A stretch of 38,703 bases of DNA from Bacteroidales bacterium (GCA_014800795.1 JAAVFL010000030.1:1-38703); one strand, 5' to 3'. Positions 22,160-32,300 are shown, counted from the first letter of the stretch. Notes: generated from the sequence alone by a model not told the origin. Program-made: numbers and translations.

Positions 22160-23092
22160 ATGGAAAAATCAATTTACAGATTAGCACTCCCTGCAATGGC
22201 GGGGTGTTTGATAATGGTTTCGGCATGTACAGGAGCAGGAAAGCGGCATTCTGTTGCAGAGGGTACGTCAGTATCTTCACCCTCCGACAGTGTATCTGAG
22301 GCCGTCGCTGTAGGAAATATGCAATCGTTCGCGACAGATTCGGTGGTAAGCAGCGATTCCCTGACGCTCGCAGGCAGCAGGGCCACAGCTAAGATTGTAG
22401 GACTTTACCCCTCTGCGGGAAACTCCGCGCTTGTTGACAGTGTGCGCTCGTGGATCGGCAGACGCCTTTCTTATGCCAATATGTTCAACGGTAAGCCGAT
22501 GTTCACTCCCACACCCGGAGAACTGCAAGACGGTAAAATTCTTGTGAAAATGGTTACCGATAGTCTGATGGAAGCATCACGTATCGATTTCGGGGAGTTC
22601 GTCAAAGACAGCATATCGGTGAATTATGAATTCGACATACGGTTCAAGCCGACATTCGAAAGCGACAGTCTTATCACATATACCTATTCGGGATACGGAT
22701 ATTACGGGGGTGCCCACGGCGGATCGACTGCACTTTCGCAGACTTTCAACCGCAACAGTGGCGTGGCGCTGACATATGCCAACAGTTTCATCCCCTCGGG
22801 GCGTTCCGAGCTTATCGGACTGATTAAGGAGGAATTGTGGAATCAGTATTTTAAAGAGGATTTTGAATCCTCCGGCGAGCGCGGAGGGGGCACACTGCGC
22901 GATGCGTTGCTGATCAATCCGGATACGCTGCCTCTTCCGGTATGTCCTCCCGATTTCCGCAGTGATGGCGTAGTGTTCCTCTATCAGCAGTATGAAATAG
23001 CATGTTATGCCGCCGGAATGCCCTCATGTCTGATATCTTACGAGGCTCTTGAACCTCTGATGACACCCGAGGTGAAAAAACTCGTGCCCTGA
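22160..23092 (+). CDS. DUF3298 (RsiV-like) lipoprotein
   Basis: A 310-residue lipoprotein with a signal ending VSAC (Cys23). A Ser/Thr/Val-rich linker runs to about 75. The rest matches the PdaC/RsiV-like layout: NSALVDSVRSWIGRRLS, a beta-rich middle (ISVNYEFDIRFKPTFESDSLITYTYSGYGYYGGAHG in pieces around 150-190), then the DUF3298 part with GGAHGGSTALSQTFNRNSG and ALTYANSFIPSG. RsiV and related proteins bind lysozyme or control envelope stress, but most Bacteroidota members are uncharacterised. The gene is alone, with only a weak -7 sequence upstream, and ends at a very strong bidirectional terminator. Confidence 0.8.
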   Translation: MEKSIYRLALPAMAGCLIMVSACTGAGKRHSVAEGTSVSSPSDSVSEAVAVGNMQSFATDSVVSSDSLTLAGSRATAKIVGLYPSAGNSALVDSVRSWIGRRLSYANMFNGKPMFTPTPGELQDGKILVKMVTDSLMEASRIDFGEFVKDSISVNYEFDIRFKPTFESDSLITYTYSGYGYYGGAHGGSTALSQTFNRNSGVALTYANSFIPSGRSELIGLIKEELWNQYFKEDFESSGERGGGTLRDALLINPDTLPLPVCPPDFRSDGVVFLYQQYEIACYAAGMPSCLISYEALEPLMTPEVKKLVP

Positions 23093-23112
23093 ACTTCCCG
23101 CGCGATACGGGT

Positions 23113-23167
23113 AAAACAACGCGCCTGCGCCGACTAAAAAAATCTGTCGGCGCAGGCGCGTTGTTTT
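23113..23167. terminator. Bidirectional terminator with a 22-bp perfect stem
   Basis: 23113-23134 pairs perfectly with 23146-23167 around an 11-nt loop, with A residues at the left base and T residues at the right. It serves the convergent DUF3298 and OmpH-like genes. Confidence 0.85.
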
Positions 23168-23201
23168 TACCGTTCTCTCTATATATGTGTGAGGATCCGG
23201 T

Positions 23202-23834
23202 TTATTTCTTGTCTGCTATCGAGGGATGGCTCTTCAGATAGCGCTCGTTCAGCCCCTTTACGATATCTTCGGTGACGTCGAGGGCGGGATTGAAGTGTTC
23301 GCCGGGTGCGTAAAGCAGGATTGCATCGTAGTGGCGGGTGCGGTTGTATTCAGCAAGGAAATTGTCGATAGAGTCGAGAAGTTCCTGCTGCTGGCCGAGA
23401 GCTTCCTGCTGGGCCTTTGACTGAAGTGATGCCAGATAGTTCTGTGCGCTCTGCTGCTTCTTGTTGAGTTCCGCTACATCAGCGTTGTATGATGCCTCGC
23501 TGAGATATCCGTTGTTGCGCATTTTCTGTTCGATGTTCGAAGCAAGCTGATTGAGCTCTTTTTCGCGGGAGTTCTGCGCGTTCTGAAGCTCTGTCATGGT
23601 GCGCAGGTTGGTTTCGTTGAAGGTCTTTACCAGATCATAGTTCACCATCACTGAATCCATGTAGTAGTAGCGGATGTTGGTGGTAGGTTCGAACGTGTCG
23701 CTTTCAACCTTCACGGTTGCGGTTTCGGGAGCCTTTTGCGCGTCGGCTGCCGGTGTGGCTTCCTTTTTTTCTGAGCAGGATGCTGCGGCGAGCAGAAGGG
23801 CGAGAGCCCCGGCAGCTAATGCTGTTTTTTTCAT
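23202..23834 (-). CDS. OmpH/Skp-like periplasmic chaperone lipoprotein
   Basis: A 210-residue protein with a lipoprotein signal ending AAASC (Cys20) and a short charged linker. IRYYYMDSVMVNYDLVKTF (54-72) is the beta strand and start of an OmpH/Skp domain. The long Gln/Glu/Lys/Asn-rich stretch to about 150 should form the helical tentacle coiled coil, and the end returns with the strand DAILLYAPGEHFNPALDVTEDI. Skp proteins hold unfolded outer-membrane proteins in the periplasm. The lipid anchor is unlike the soluble E. coli form, but lipidated versions are common in Bacteroidota. It is preceded by a 50-codon gene on the same strand, 17 bp away. Confidence 0.85.
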   Translation of the reverse strand: MKKTALAAGALALLLAAASCSEKKEATPAADAQKAPETATVKVESDTFEPTTNIRYYYMDSVMVNYDLVKTFNETNLRTMTELQNAQNSREKELNQLASNIEQKMRNNGYLSEASYNADVAELNKKQQSAQNYLASLQSKAQQEALGQQQELLDSIDNFLAEYNRTRHYDAILLYAPGEHFNPALDVTEDIVKGLNERYLKSHPSIADKK

Positions 23835-23851
23835 TGGTTGTAAAAAATGAG

Positions 23852-24004
23852 TTATTGCTTTTTTCTATTTTTTCGTTTTTGTAAGCCGGGCAGGTCATGG
23901 ACGTGGCCCGAAGGGAATCTTCCCCCCTTGACGAACAGCGCCTTTACACCCATGAGGAGAACGGCGGCCGCCAGAAGAATTATTGTTGCAAGAGCTGCTT
24001 TCAT
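23852..24004 (-). CDS. Small single-span membrane protein (50 aa)
   Basis: The minus-strand frame begins MKAALATIILLAAAVLLMGV, one hydrophobic span (about 3-25). It continues KALFVKGGRFPSGHVHD and has a very basic end (QKRKNRKKQ). The span followed by a VKGGRFPSGHV-like element resembles a short protein widespread in Bacteroidota that I know only as hypothetical. It has a -7 box 24-31 nt upstream of its ATG and lies 17 bp before the OmpH-like gene, so the two likely share a transcript. The regular span, the promoter and the tight spacing argue that it is real. Confidence 0.65.
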   Translation of the reverse strand: MKAALATIILLAAAVLLMGVKALFVKGGRFPSGHVHDLPGLQKRKNRKKQ

Positions 24005-24027
24005 CGGCTTTCACTCCAATTTGAGCG

Positions 24028-24035
24028 CAAATATA
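24028..24035 (-). promoter_or_regulatory. Promoter -7 box for the small membrane protein and OmpH-like gene
   Basis: TATATTTG on the minus strand matches the consensus. The -33 region is weak. The leader would be about 18 nt. Confidence 0.45.
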
Positions 24036-24172
24036 GGAAAGTTAGCTTGAATTTTAACCATATGTAAATTTTATTTTGTAACTTAGGGGGTGAGAAATGG
24101 CTATTTTAACAGAATTTTCCATTCTCAAACTTATTTTAAAACTATTATAATTATCATAATACCATCTACCAA

Positions 24173-25627
24173 ATGGAAGTTAAAGACCTTCAACCCAAAG
24201 CGGTGTTCGAGATTTTCGATCAGATCACCAAGATTCCCCGCCCCTCCAAAAAGGAGGAGAAAATACGTCAGTATATTCTGGATTTCGCAAAAGAGCATGG
24301 TATCGAGGCTCATGCCGACAAGATCGGAAACGTAATCCTCCGCAAGCCGGCATCGGCCGGATGTGAGAACGCTCCGACAGTTATCCTGCAGGGACACATG
24401 GATATGGTGTGCGAGAGCAACGATAAGAATTTCAATTTCGAGACCACGCCCATCACTACAATCGTGGACGGCGAATGGGTGCGTGCCGACGGCACTACTC
24501 TCGGCGCCGACAACGGTATCGGGGTGGCGGCAGCCCTGGCTATACTCACGGACGACACTCTGGTTCACGGCCCTCTCGAAGTACTCATCACTATGGATGA
24601 GGAGACCGGCATGACCGGAGCCAACAATCTTGAGAAAGGGGAGCTGAAAGGTACTATCCTCATCAATCTCGATTCAGAAGATGATGCCGAAGTATTCGTG
24701 GGATGCGCCGGTGGCATCGACACCGTAGCAACATTCCACTACAACCGCTCCTTTGCTCCGGCCGATTTCCACTACTTCCTCATGGATGTGCGCGACGGCC
24801 TGGGAGGACACTCCGGAGGTGATATACATCTCGGACGCGCCAACGCCAACAAGCTCGTGGCGCGCTTCCTCTTCAACCTCATGAAAGATCATGAAGTGAG
24901 CGTATCGACAATCGATGGCGGTAATCTCCGCAACGCCATTCCGCGTGCGGCTCATGTAGTGTTCGGTGTCCACACATCGAAGAAAGAGGATGTGTGTGCC
25001 GCATTCAACAAATATGTAGCTGATATTGAGCGTGAATACAAAGGTCTTGAAACTACTCTCAAGCTCACTCTCGAGAGCGTTGACAAACCCGATTTCACCC
25101 TCGACGCCACCACTACCCGCAACCTGATCCTGTCGCTCTATTGCGCTCCCCACGGAGTGATCTCAATGAGCCGCGATATCGAGGGGCTGGTAGAGACATC
25201 AACCAATCTTGCCTCGGTGAAGATGAAAGACAACGACCAGATTTTAGTGACCACATCGCAGCGCTCGTCGGTAGACTCACGTAAGTTCGATATCGCCGGT
25301 CAGGTAGAGGCTGTATTCCGTCTGGCAGGGGCTGAGGTTGAACATGGTGACGGATATCCCGCGTGGACTCCTAACCTCGATTCCACTATCATGAAACTCG
25401 CTTCAGACGCCTACGAGGAGCTGTATGGCAAGCGTCCGGCTATCAAGGCTATTCATGCCGGTCTGGAATGTTCTCTGTTCCAGCAGAACTATCCCGGTCT
25501 CGACATGGTTTCCTTCGGCCCGACACTCCGCGACGTGCATTCCCCCTCCGAACGTATGCACATTCCTGCTGTCGACCGCTTCTGGCATCAGCTTCGCCTC
25601 ACTCTCGAGAAAGCTGCGAAGCTCTGA
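24173..25627 (+). CDS. pepD: Aminoacyl-histidine dipeptidase (M20C)
   Basis: A 484-residue cytosolic zinc dipeptidase that splits Xaa-His dipeptides and broader substrates. It has the M20 metal ligands and catalytic residues in order: GHMDMV (His75, Asp77), GADNGIGVAA (Asp113), MDEETGMTGA (catalytic Glu143 and metal ligand Glu144), NLDSED (Asp167) and the C-terminal KAIHAGLECSLF His. A lid domain lies between about 190 and 400 (GGHSGGDIHLGRANA). Length and motif order are typical of PepD. It is monocistronic; only a weak -7 match (TAACTTAG, about 24079-24086) is seen upstream. A small muramidase-like gene follows after 88 bp. Confidence 0.95.
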   Translation: MEVKDLQPKAVFEIFDQITKIPRPSKKEEKIRQYILDFAKEHGIEAHADKIGNVILRKPASAGCENAPTVILQGHMDMVCESNDKNFNFETTPITTIVDGEWVRADGTTLGADNGIGVAAALAILTDDTLVHGPLEVLITMDEETGMTGANNLEKGELKGTILINLDSEDDAEVFVGCAGGIDTVATFHYNRSFAPADFHYFLMDVRDGLGGHSGGDIHLGRANANKLVARFLFNLMKDHEVSVSTIDGGNLRNAIPRAAHVVFGVHTSKKEDVCAAFNKYVADIEREYKGLETTLKLTLESVDKPDFTLDATTTRNLILSLYCAPHGVISMSRDIEGLVETSTNLASVKMKDNDQILVTTSQRSSVDSRKFDIAGQVEAVFRLAGAEVEHGDGYPAWTPNLDSTIMKLASDAYEELYGKRPAIKAIHAGLECSLFQQNYPGLDMVSFGPTLRDVHSPSERMHIPAVDRFWHQLRLTLEKAAKL

Positions 25628-25715
25628 AAAACATAATACGTAAAACAACACAGGGGCGGCAGCGGTTTCGTCGGTGCTGCCTCTGTTTTCTTCTACTTCA
25701 TATACTGTATCCTCT

Positions 25716-26528
25716 ATGAGAAATCTGCCTTTGATTGTTCTGGTTGCGGTTACTGCATCCACTATATATGCGAAGAGTTCGCAGGATTCAATTCCTGAGG
25801 CGAACGGAGCGCTCCAGTTGCCGTATCTGGATATCTCATCGGTCATAGACACATATCTTGAGGATATAGTGAATCCCAATCTGTGGGTCGATACTGCGAT
25901 TCTTCATCTCGGTTACAAGGGCGAAAGTTCCATGCAACCGCTCACCGACAGCGATTACGACGCTGTTGCGAAAGAGCTGGGAGTGGAGCCTGCCGTTATA
26001 AAGGCCGTCGTAGATGTAGAGACCGGCAAGCGCCACGAAGGCTTCTGGCAGGAAGGGAAGCCTCTCATCAATTTCGACCTGTCGATGTACCGGCGGTTTG
26101 CTCCGCGTCATGGCGTTTCGTTGTCGAAGGCACAGAAAAAAGCTCCTGTGATTTTCGCGCGCCCGGATGTGAAACGCTACGGGTCGCAGCAGGCGGCGCA
26201 ATATGCACGTTTCGATGCGGCCTGCGAAATAGATTCGGCAAGCGCTCTTGAGAGTTGCTTCTGGGGAATGTTCCAGATAGGCGGCTTCAACTGGAAACGG
26301 TGTGGTACAGGTAGTGTCGAGGAATTCGTGCGCCTTATGAGCCGTTCGGAGCGCGATCAGCTTGAGCTCTTCACCCATTTTATTGCCGCCAATAACGATA
26401 TGGTCAAAGACCTCCGGAAAAAAGACTGGCTTTCTTTCGCGTTGAAATACAACGGTCCGAAAGCCCGCTCCCGAGGCTATCACACCCGCCTTGCCGCCGC
26501 TTACGACCGCCATCGCAAGAAAAGCTGA
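25716..26528 (+). CDS. Secreted N-acetylmuramidase-like protein (DUF3380 type)
   Basis: A 270-residue protein starting MRNLPLIVLVAVTASTIYA, a signal peptide; an upstream in-frame start at 25674 would spoil it. The domain at about 85-265 has the muramidase pattern: DYDAVAKELGVEPAVIKAVVDVETG with the likely catalytic Glu, then GKPLINFDLSMYRRFAPRHG, ASALESCFWGMFQIGGFNW and LSFALKYNGP. Such domains cleave the glycan strands of peptidoglycan and are common in phage endolysins. A secreted chromosomal version could serve in wall turnover or attack on neighbours. No phage genes are nearby. Confidence 0.85.
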   Translation: MRNLPLIVLVAVTASTIYAKSSQDSIPEANGALQLPYLDISSVIDTYLEDIVNPNLWVDTAILHLGYKGESSMQPLTDSDYDAVAKELGVEPAVIKAVVDVETGKRHEGFWQEGKPLINFDLSMYRRFAPRHGVSLSKAQKKAPVIFARPDVKRYGSQQAAQYARFDAACEIDSASALESCFWGMFQIGGFNWKRCGTGSVEEFVRLMSRSERDQLELFTHFIAANNDMVKDLRKKDWLSFALKYNGPKARSRGYHTRLAAAYDRHRKKS

Positions 26529-26594
26529 CCGGCACAAGTCGTGTGTGTCAATCCTCCCGCTCTACAGCTCTAACTTATAATTTCAGTATAAACC

Positions 26595-26882
26595 ATGTAT
26601 TTCACAGGTCTCCTGCTTGGTATTTCAACCTTTCTGATAATAGGGATCTTTCATCCCGTTGTCATTAAATGTTACTACTATTTCGGAACCCGATGCTGGT
26701 GGTGGTTCCTTATTCTCGGCATAGCTGCTTTACTCGCGTCCCTGTTCGTGGAGCCGATATTTCCGCAGACTCTTCTTGGTGTCCTCTCCTTTTCGTCGTT
26801 CTGGACTATAAAGGAGATTTTCGAACAGCGCGACCGTGTGGCCAAAGGATGGTTTCCTGACAATCCGCGCCGCAAACGCTGA
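26595..26882 (+). CDS. DUF4491 family small membrane protein
   Basis: A 95-residue protein with three likely membrane spans (about 3-20, 35-52 and 57-72). It begins MYFTGLLLGISTFLIIGIFHP and has the conserved IKCYYYFGTRCWWWFLILG and FWTIKEIFEQRDRVAKGWFP segments of DUF4491, a family known from Bacteroidota and Firmicutes with no assigned function. It lies 66 bp after the muramidase-like gene on the same strand and is followed by a terminator. Confidence 0.88.
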   Translation: MYFTGLLLGISTFLIIGIFHPVVIKCYYYFGTRCWWWFLILGIAALLASLFVEPIFPQTLLGVLSFSSFWTIKEIFEQRDRVAKGWFPDNPRRKR

Positions 26883-26919
26883 GCGCATTATGTAATCCTC
26901 CTTCCCCACTGAGATCGAT

Positions 26920-26979
26920 AAAAAAATCTCAGCTCCGCTGCTGAAACACCATGTTTCGCCGTGGGGCTGAGATTTTTTT
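26920..26979. terminator. Bidirectional terminator between the DUF4491 gene and lpxA
   Basis: AAAAAAATCTCAGC (26920-26933) pairs with GCTGAGATTTTTTT (26966-26979), and a small inner stem AAACA/TGTTT (26944-26956) extends the fold. Confidence 0.75.
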
Positions 26980-27005
26980 AAGAAGCGGGGATAGCGCAGA
27001 GGCGA

Positions 27006-27794
27006 TCAGTCGAGCATATCGACCGGAATAGCCACTATGCGCAGATTGTTTCCGCGGATGAAGTTTACGATTTCAGAGCGGATTTCAGAGGGGTCAATGT
27101 CTGCCTCGATGCGCTGCAGGGCATTGTAGACTGATATACCGCTCTGATAAACGTTGCGGTATGCCTTGGCGATATCGTCGATCTGTGAGTCGTAGAATCC
27201 GTTCTTGCGCATTACGTAGGCGTTCACGCCGAAATATGCGGCCGGGTTGTGGGCTATGATGATGTAGGGAGGCACATTGCCTGCTATGCGGCATCCACCT
27301 TTCACAAGGGTCCACTTTCCGACATTCGAATTTTCATGAACAATGCTGTTCGACGACAGGATCACACATTCGTCGATCTTGCAGTCGCCTGCCACCACGA
27401 CTCCATTGCCCAGCACACAGTGGTTGCTTACCACAGAGTCATGACCGATGTGGGTCTTGGCCATGATGAAGTTTTCGTTGCCTATACGTGTGCCTCCTTC
27501 GGGCTTTATGCCGCGGTTCATGATCACATTTTCGCGGATGGTATTGTTGTCACCGATGTAGCAGTAGGTTTTGTCGCCTTTCCAGCGGAAGTCCTGAGGT
27601 TCGGCGCCAATGATGGCTCCCTGAAACACTCGGTTGTTCTTTCCCATCCGTGTTCCCTCCAGAATGGAGGCGTATGGTTTGATTTCGCAGCCGTCACCTA
27701 TCTCCACATCTTTGTCGATGTAGGCGAAAGGGTGGATGGTTACGTTGGCGCCGATTTTTGCCGACGGATCAACGTGTGCTAACTGACTGATCAT
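27006..27794 (-). CDS. lpxA: UDP-N-acetylglucosamine acyltransferase
   Basis: A 262-residue cytosolic enzyme for the first step of lipid A synthesis, moving a 3-hydroxyacyl chain from ACP to UDP-GlcNAc. The left-handed beta-helix hexapeptide repeats run through about 1-190 (VTIHPFAYIDKDVEIGDG). The catalytic His pair is in AKTHIGHDSVV, with NNTIRENVIMNRG and NPAAYFGVNAYVMRKNGF as further marks; a helical C-terminus completes the normal length. It stands 31 bp after the outer-membrane factor of the efflux operon with no promoter between, so read-through is likely. It is separated from other lipid A genes. Confidence 0.95.
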   Translation of the reverse strand: MISQLAHVDPSAKIGANVTIHPFAYIDKDVEIGDGCEIKPYASILEGTRMGKNNRVFQGAIIGAEPQDFRWKGDKTYCYIGDNNTIRENVIMNRGIKPEGGTRIGNENFIMAKTHIGHDSVVSNHCVLGNGVVVAGDCKIDECVILSSNSIVHENSNVGKWTLVKGGCRIAGNVPPYIIIAHNPAAYFGVNAYVMRKNGFYDSQIDDIAKAYRNVYQSGISVYNALQRIEADIDPSEIRSEIVNFIRGNNLRIVAIPVDMLD

Positions 27795-27825
27795 TATCGT
27801 AGGTATTAAAATTTTAAAGGTCAGT

Positions 27826-29214
27826 TTAATTACGCGCTCCTCCGAGACTCTGGTAGAGGTTGATGAGCGACTGCTCGCGGCTCAGGCGCGTGTTGAGCAG
27901 GCTCATCTGAGCGCTCAGCAGGCTCGACTGTGCGGTGAGAACCTCGAGGTAAGTCGTATGACCGTCGTAGGCGAGCAACAGGTTGGTGTCTTCTACCGCT
28001 TCATTGAGATTCTTTACCTGCTCGGTAAGGTAAGCGAGTTTCTCGGTATTTTTCTCGAGCGCCACATAGTAGTCATTTACCTCACCGGCTGCTTTGAGAA
28101 GGGTGAGCTCGAAGTTGTTCATTGCCTGCTGTTGCTGTGCTTTGGCACCTTTCAGGCGGGCGATATTCTGTCCGCGCATGAACAGGGGAGCGGTAAGCTG
28201 GCCTGCAAGCTGTATGAACCAGTCGCCCGGGTTCTTTATGAATGAACCCAGAAGGTTGGTGAAGCCTCCGTTCGAGCTTATGGTGATCGAGGGGTAGAAA
28301 GCTGCGCGGGCAGAGTTGGTGGTGTAGTAGGCTGCCGCAAGGCTCTCCTCGGCCGCGCGCACGTCGGGACGGGCGGCAAGTTCGCGCATCACGACACCCT
28401 CGCGCAACATTGCAGGTATCTCCATCTCTGCCGATCCAGAGATAGGCCATACCTGAGGCATCTCGTTGAGTAGAAGCGACATGGAGCTGTTGGCCTGTTC
28501 AAGCCCGTTTTCGAGATCGGTGATAGATGCGAGGATCGACCAGTACTGTGCCTCGCTCTGCACTACCGCGGCCTGGGTCACGCGGCCTGCCTCCTTGTAA
28601 TCTTTCATTACCTGAACGCTCTGTTTCCATACTTCGGCGGTCTGGCGCGAGAGGGTGAGCTGAGCGTTGAGGGTGGCGATGGAGTAGTAGCAGGTTGCCA
28701 CACCGGTGATTATCTGCGAGCGTACGGCCTGCTCGTAGTCCTGCTGCATGCGCAGGGCTGCCGAAGCGGAGCGCTTTGTGTTGAGCGTTTTGCCGAAAAC
28801 GTCGATCTCCCAGCTGATAGCCATCGGAAGGGTGTAGGTCCAGCTCATATCGCTGCCGGCATATGATGCACCTGCGCCATTGGCGTTGATTACCACTGAG
28901 GGAAGATAGCTCAGACGGGCACCCAGAAGATTGGCTCGTGCCACATCCACATTGAGCCGGGCATTTTCAAGATTCTTGTTGTTGGTGAGAGCGCGGTTGA
29001 TATAGTCCTGAAGCAGAGGATCGGTGAATACCTTCTGCCAGCTCAGGTTGCCGAATACGTCGGGATTTTCGGCAGCCTCTTTAGCTTCCACATACTCTTT
29101 CGAGAGAGGGTTTTCTTCAGGCATGTGGAACTTGTTGTAGATATGGCATGATGAAAACATCCCCATACCTAACGCAGCCGCCACACACAGCGAGGCTATA
29201 TTGGTAAGTCTCAT
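27826..29214 (-). CDS. RND efflux outer-membrane factor (NodT/OprM type lipoprotein)
   Basis: A 462-residue outer-membrane channel of the TolC superfamily, with a lipoprotein signal ending MFSSC (Cys23). Two repeats of paired helices carry the usual NodT-family elements: LQDYINRALTNNKNLENARLNVD, LSYLPSVVINANGAG, SWEIDVFGKT and the second-half ARPDVRAAEESLAAAYY. The C-terminal helix ends near YQSLGGARN. It is third in the adaptor-pump-channel operon and completes the tripartite pump. The pump stop at 29324 is 110 bp upstream, so the genes are likely one transcript. Confidence 0.92.
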   Translation of the reverse strand: MRLTNIASLCVAAALGMGMFSSCHIYNKFHMPEENPLSKEYVEAKEAAENPDVFGNLSWQKVFTDPLLQDYINRALTNNKNLENARLNVDVARANLLGARLSYLPSVVINANGAGASYAGSDMSWTYTLPMAISWEIDVFGKTLNTKRSASAALRMQQDYEQAVRSQIITGVATCYYSIATLNAQLTLSRQTAEVWKQSVQVMKDYKEAGRVTQAAVVQSEAQYWSILASITDLENGLEQANSSMSLLLNEMPQVWPISGSAEMEIPAMLREGVVMRELAARPDVRAAEESLAAAYYTTNSARAAFYPSITISSNGGFTNLLGSFIKNPGDWFIQLAGQLTAPLFMRGQNIARLKGAKAQQQQAMNNFELTLLKAAGEVNDYYVALEKNTEKLAYLTEQVKNLNEAVEDTNLLLAYDGHTTYLEVLTAQSSLLSAQMSLLNTRLSREQSLINLYQSLGGARN

Positions 29215-29323
29215 AGTTGAAATCTAATGCTTGGTTTTTGGAAGGTTCTTCCGCGGAGGTCTGTGCCTCCGCGGTGAACCATGTTTGTGTTATCTCATTG
29301 AACTTATTGGGCGGATAGCCGCA

Positions 29324-32300
29324 TCAGCGTGAATACTGCTCGATCTCGCTTTCCATTCCGGTATTCTCCGTGTCTTTCCATTTTATAGGAGTGAACTTCT
29401 CCTGAATGAGCTGGAACACTACGAACAGTGCGGGAACGAATAGAACCTGTAGAATCATACCGATGAGCATACCTCCTACAGAGCCCGTGCCGAGGGCACG
29501 GTTGCCGTTGGCGCCTACACCGTTGGCGAACATCATCGGGAGCAGACCGATAATCAGCGCCAGAGAGGTCATGAGAATCGGGCGCAGACGGGCGGCCGCA
29601 CCCGCGATGGCGGCGTTGACGATCGACATACCGGTTCGGCGGCGTTCGAGAGCGAACTCCACGATAAGAATGGCATTCTTCGCGAGAAGACCGATAAGCA
29701 TGATGAGCGCGATCTGCAGGTAGATATTGTTCGAGATGTCGTAGATATGAGCGAAGATGAACGAGCCCATAAGACCGAACGGAATCGAAAGAATAACCGC
29801 CCAGGGTAGGAAGTAGCTTTCGTACTGAGCCGCCAGAAGCAGGTAAACGAACAGCAGACACAGACCGAAGATCATGGCTGTGGTGTTGCCGCTGCCGCTG
29901 CCCTCCTCACGGGTCATACCGGCGTATTCGTAGCCGTAGCCTGTGGGAAGCGACTGTGAGGCCACGCGTTCCACTGCCGCGAGAGCCTGACCTGAAGAAT
30001 ATCCTTCAGCGGGATTACCTGTCACGGCGATCGACTGGAACAGGTTGAAACGGTTGAGAAGGTCAGGACCGTAAACCTTTGTCAGGGTCACGTAGTTCTC
30101 AAGCGACGCCATGGTTCCGTTACTGCCGCGAACCTTGATGTTCTTGAGGGTCTCGGGCGATACGCGGTCTTCGGGAGCCGACTGAACCATTACACGGTAG
30201 ATCTTACCGAAGCGGTTGAAGTTGCTGACATACATCGATCCGTAATAGCCCTGAAGAGCCGAGATAATGGTTGAGGTCGACAGACCTGCCTGCTGGGCTT
30301 TTGCTGCATCGATGTCGATGCGATACTGCGGGAAGGTGGGGTTGAAAGTGGTGTATGCCATGGATATTTCGGGCTGGGCATTGAGCTGGGCAAGGAAGTT
30401 CTGTACAACGGCGAAGAATGCGTTGATATCGCCGCCGGTCTTGTCCTGCATCTTAAGCTCGAAACCGTTGGTCACCGAGTAACCTGTGATCATAGGGGGA
30501 GCGAAAGCGATCACACGTCCGTCTTTGATCACCTGGCTCGACATACCGTAGAAGCGGCCTATGACGGCATCCACGCTTTCGGTTTTCTTATCACGCTCGC
30601 TCCAGTCTTTCATTTTGACGATGAAAGTACCGTATGTAGCACCCTGGCCGGCGATGAAGCTGTAGCCGAGAATCTCCTGACGATACTGGATCGAAGGGAA
30701 GGTGGCGAGAAGCTGGTCTACCTGCTTCATGGTCTCGTTGGTGCGTTCCTGCGATGTACCCGGGGGCATGTCCACCATTACGAAGAATGTACCAGTATCC
30801 TCGTTGGGCACAAGGGCGGTCGGGGTTCTGCTCATAAGCCATACAAGGGCTGCCACGCTGGCGGCAACTACTACCCCCACTGTTACTTTGTGGCGGATAA
30901 AGAAGCCTATGCCTTTTTTGTAGTGTTCGAGCTGGGCATCGTACATTACGTTGAACCAGTGGTGGAAACGCTTGATGATGTTCTGTTTCTTTCCGTGGTC
31001 GTCGGTATGGGGTTTGAGGAACACGGCGCAGAGAGCCGGCGATAGGGTAAGCGCGTTAACGGCCGAGAACGCGATGGCTATCGCCATGGTCAGACCGAAC
31101 TGCTGATAGAAGATACCTGCGGTACCGGGCATGAATGATACGGGCACGAACACGAGCATCATTACCAGGGTGATGGAGATGATGGCACCGCCGATCTCGC
31201 TCATGGCGTCGATAGATGCCTTGCGTGAGTTCTTGTAGCCGGCATCAAGTTTTGCATGGACGGCTTCCACAACCACAATCGCGTCGTCCACCACGATGGC
31301 GATGGCAAGCACGAGAGCGGAGAGGGTGATGAGGTTGAGCGAGAAACCGATGAGCTTGAGGCCGAAGAATGTACCGATAAGCGCCACAGGGATGGCGATA
31401 GCCGGGATAATAGTGGAGCGGAGGTCCTGAAGGAAGATATATACAACCACGAATACCAGTATGAACGCTTCGATGAGGGTATGGACTACCTTATCGATCG
31501 AAGCATAGAGGAAGTCGTTGTTGTTCATCGGGATGGCGAAGTCAAGCCCGTCGGGAAGATCCTTTTTCAGCTGGTCGACCTGATCAAGACAGTCGTTGAT
31601 GATCTGGGTCGCGTTCGAGCCTGCGGTCTGGAATACCATGGCTACGGTGGCGGGTTTGCCGTTGAGCGACGAACCGAAGTCGTAGGTCACCTTGCCGAGT
31701 TCTACATCGGCTATATCCTTCAGTCGGAGAACCTCGCCGTTGGGGGTTGCGCGCACTACGATGTTCTCGAATTCCTCGGGAGTCTCGTAGCGGCCGCGGT
31801 ATTTCATCGTATACTGGAAGCTCTGGTTTCCCTGGGCACCGAACGAGCCGGGAGCCGCCTCGATATTCTGATCCTTGAGGGCCGCGGCTATGTCGCTGGG
31901 GTTAAGCCCATACTGAGCCATGACGTCGGGCTTGATCCATATACGCATGGAGTAGTCGCCGCCGAAGCTCATCACGTCGCCCACACCGTTGACACGCTGG
32001 AGCACCGGGATTACGTTGATCTTCATATAGTTGTCGAGGAACTCATTGTCGTAGTCCCCGCTTTCGGCATACAGGGCGATACCTACGAGCATTGAGCTCT
32101 GGCGCTTCTGGGTAAGCACACCCACCTGGATAACCTCAGAGGGGAGCAGGTTCTGGGCTTTTGCCACACGGTTCTGCACATCGACGGCGGCCATGTCAGG
32201 GTCGAATCCCTGCTTGAAGTGAACGCTGATGGTGGCGGAGCCGGTGTTGGTGGCGGTAGATTCGATATATGTCATACCCTCGGCACCGTTGATCGACTCC

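Noticed and set aside
25716-26528. Prophage remnant because of the endolysin-like domain
   Set aside because: The protein has a signal peptide and no other phage gene is nearby.
31256-32095. Plus-strand open frame inside the RND pump gene
   Set aside because: A low-complexity acidic/His-rich translation that is the usual shadow of a GC-biased gene on the other strand.
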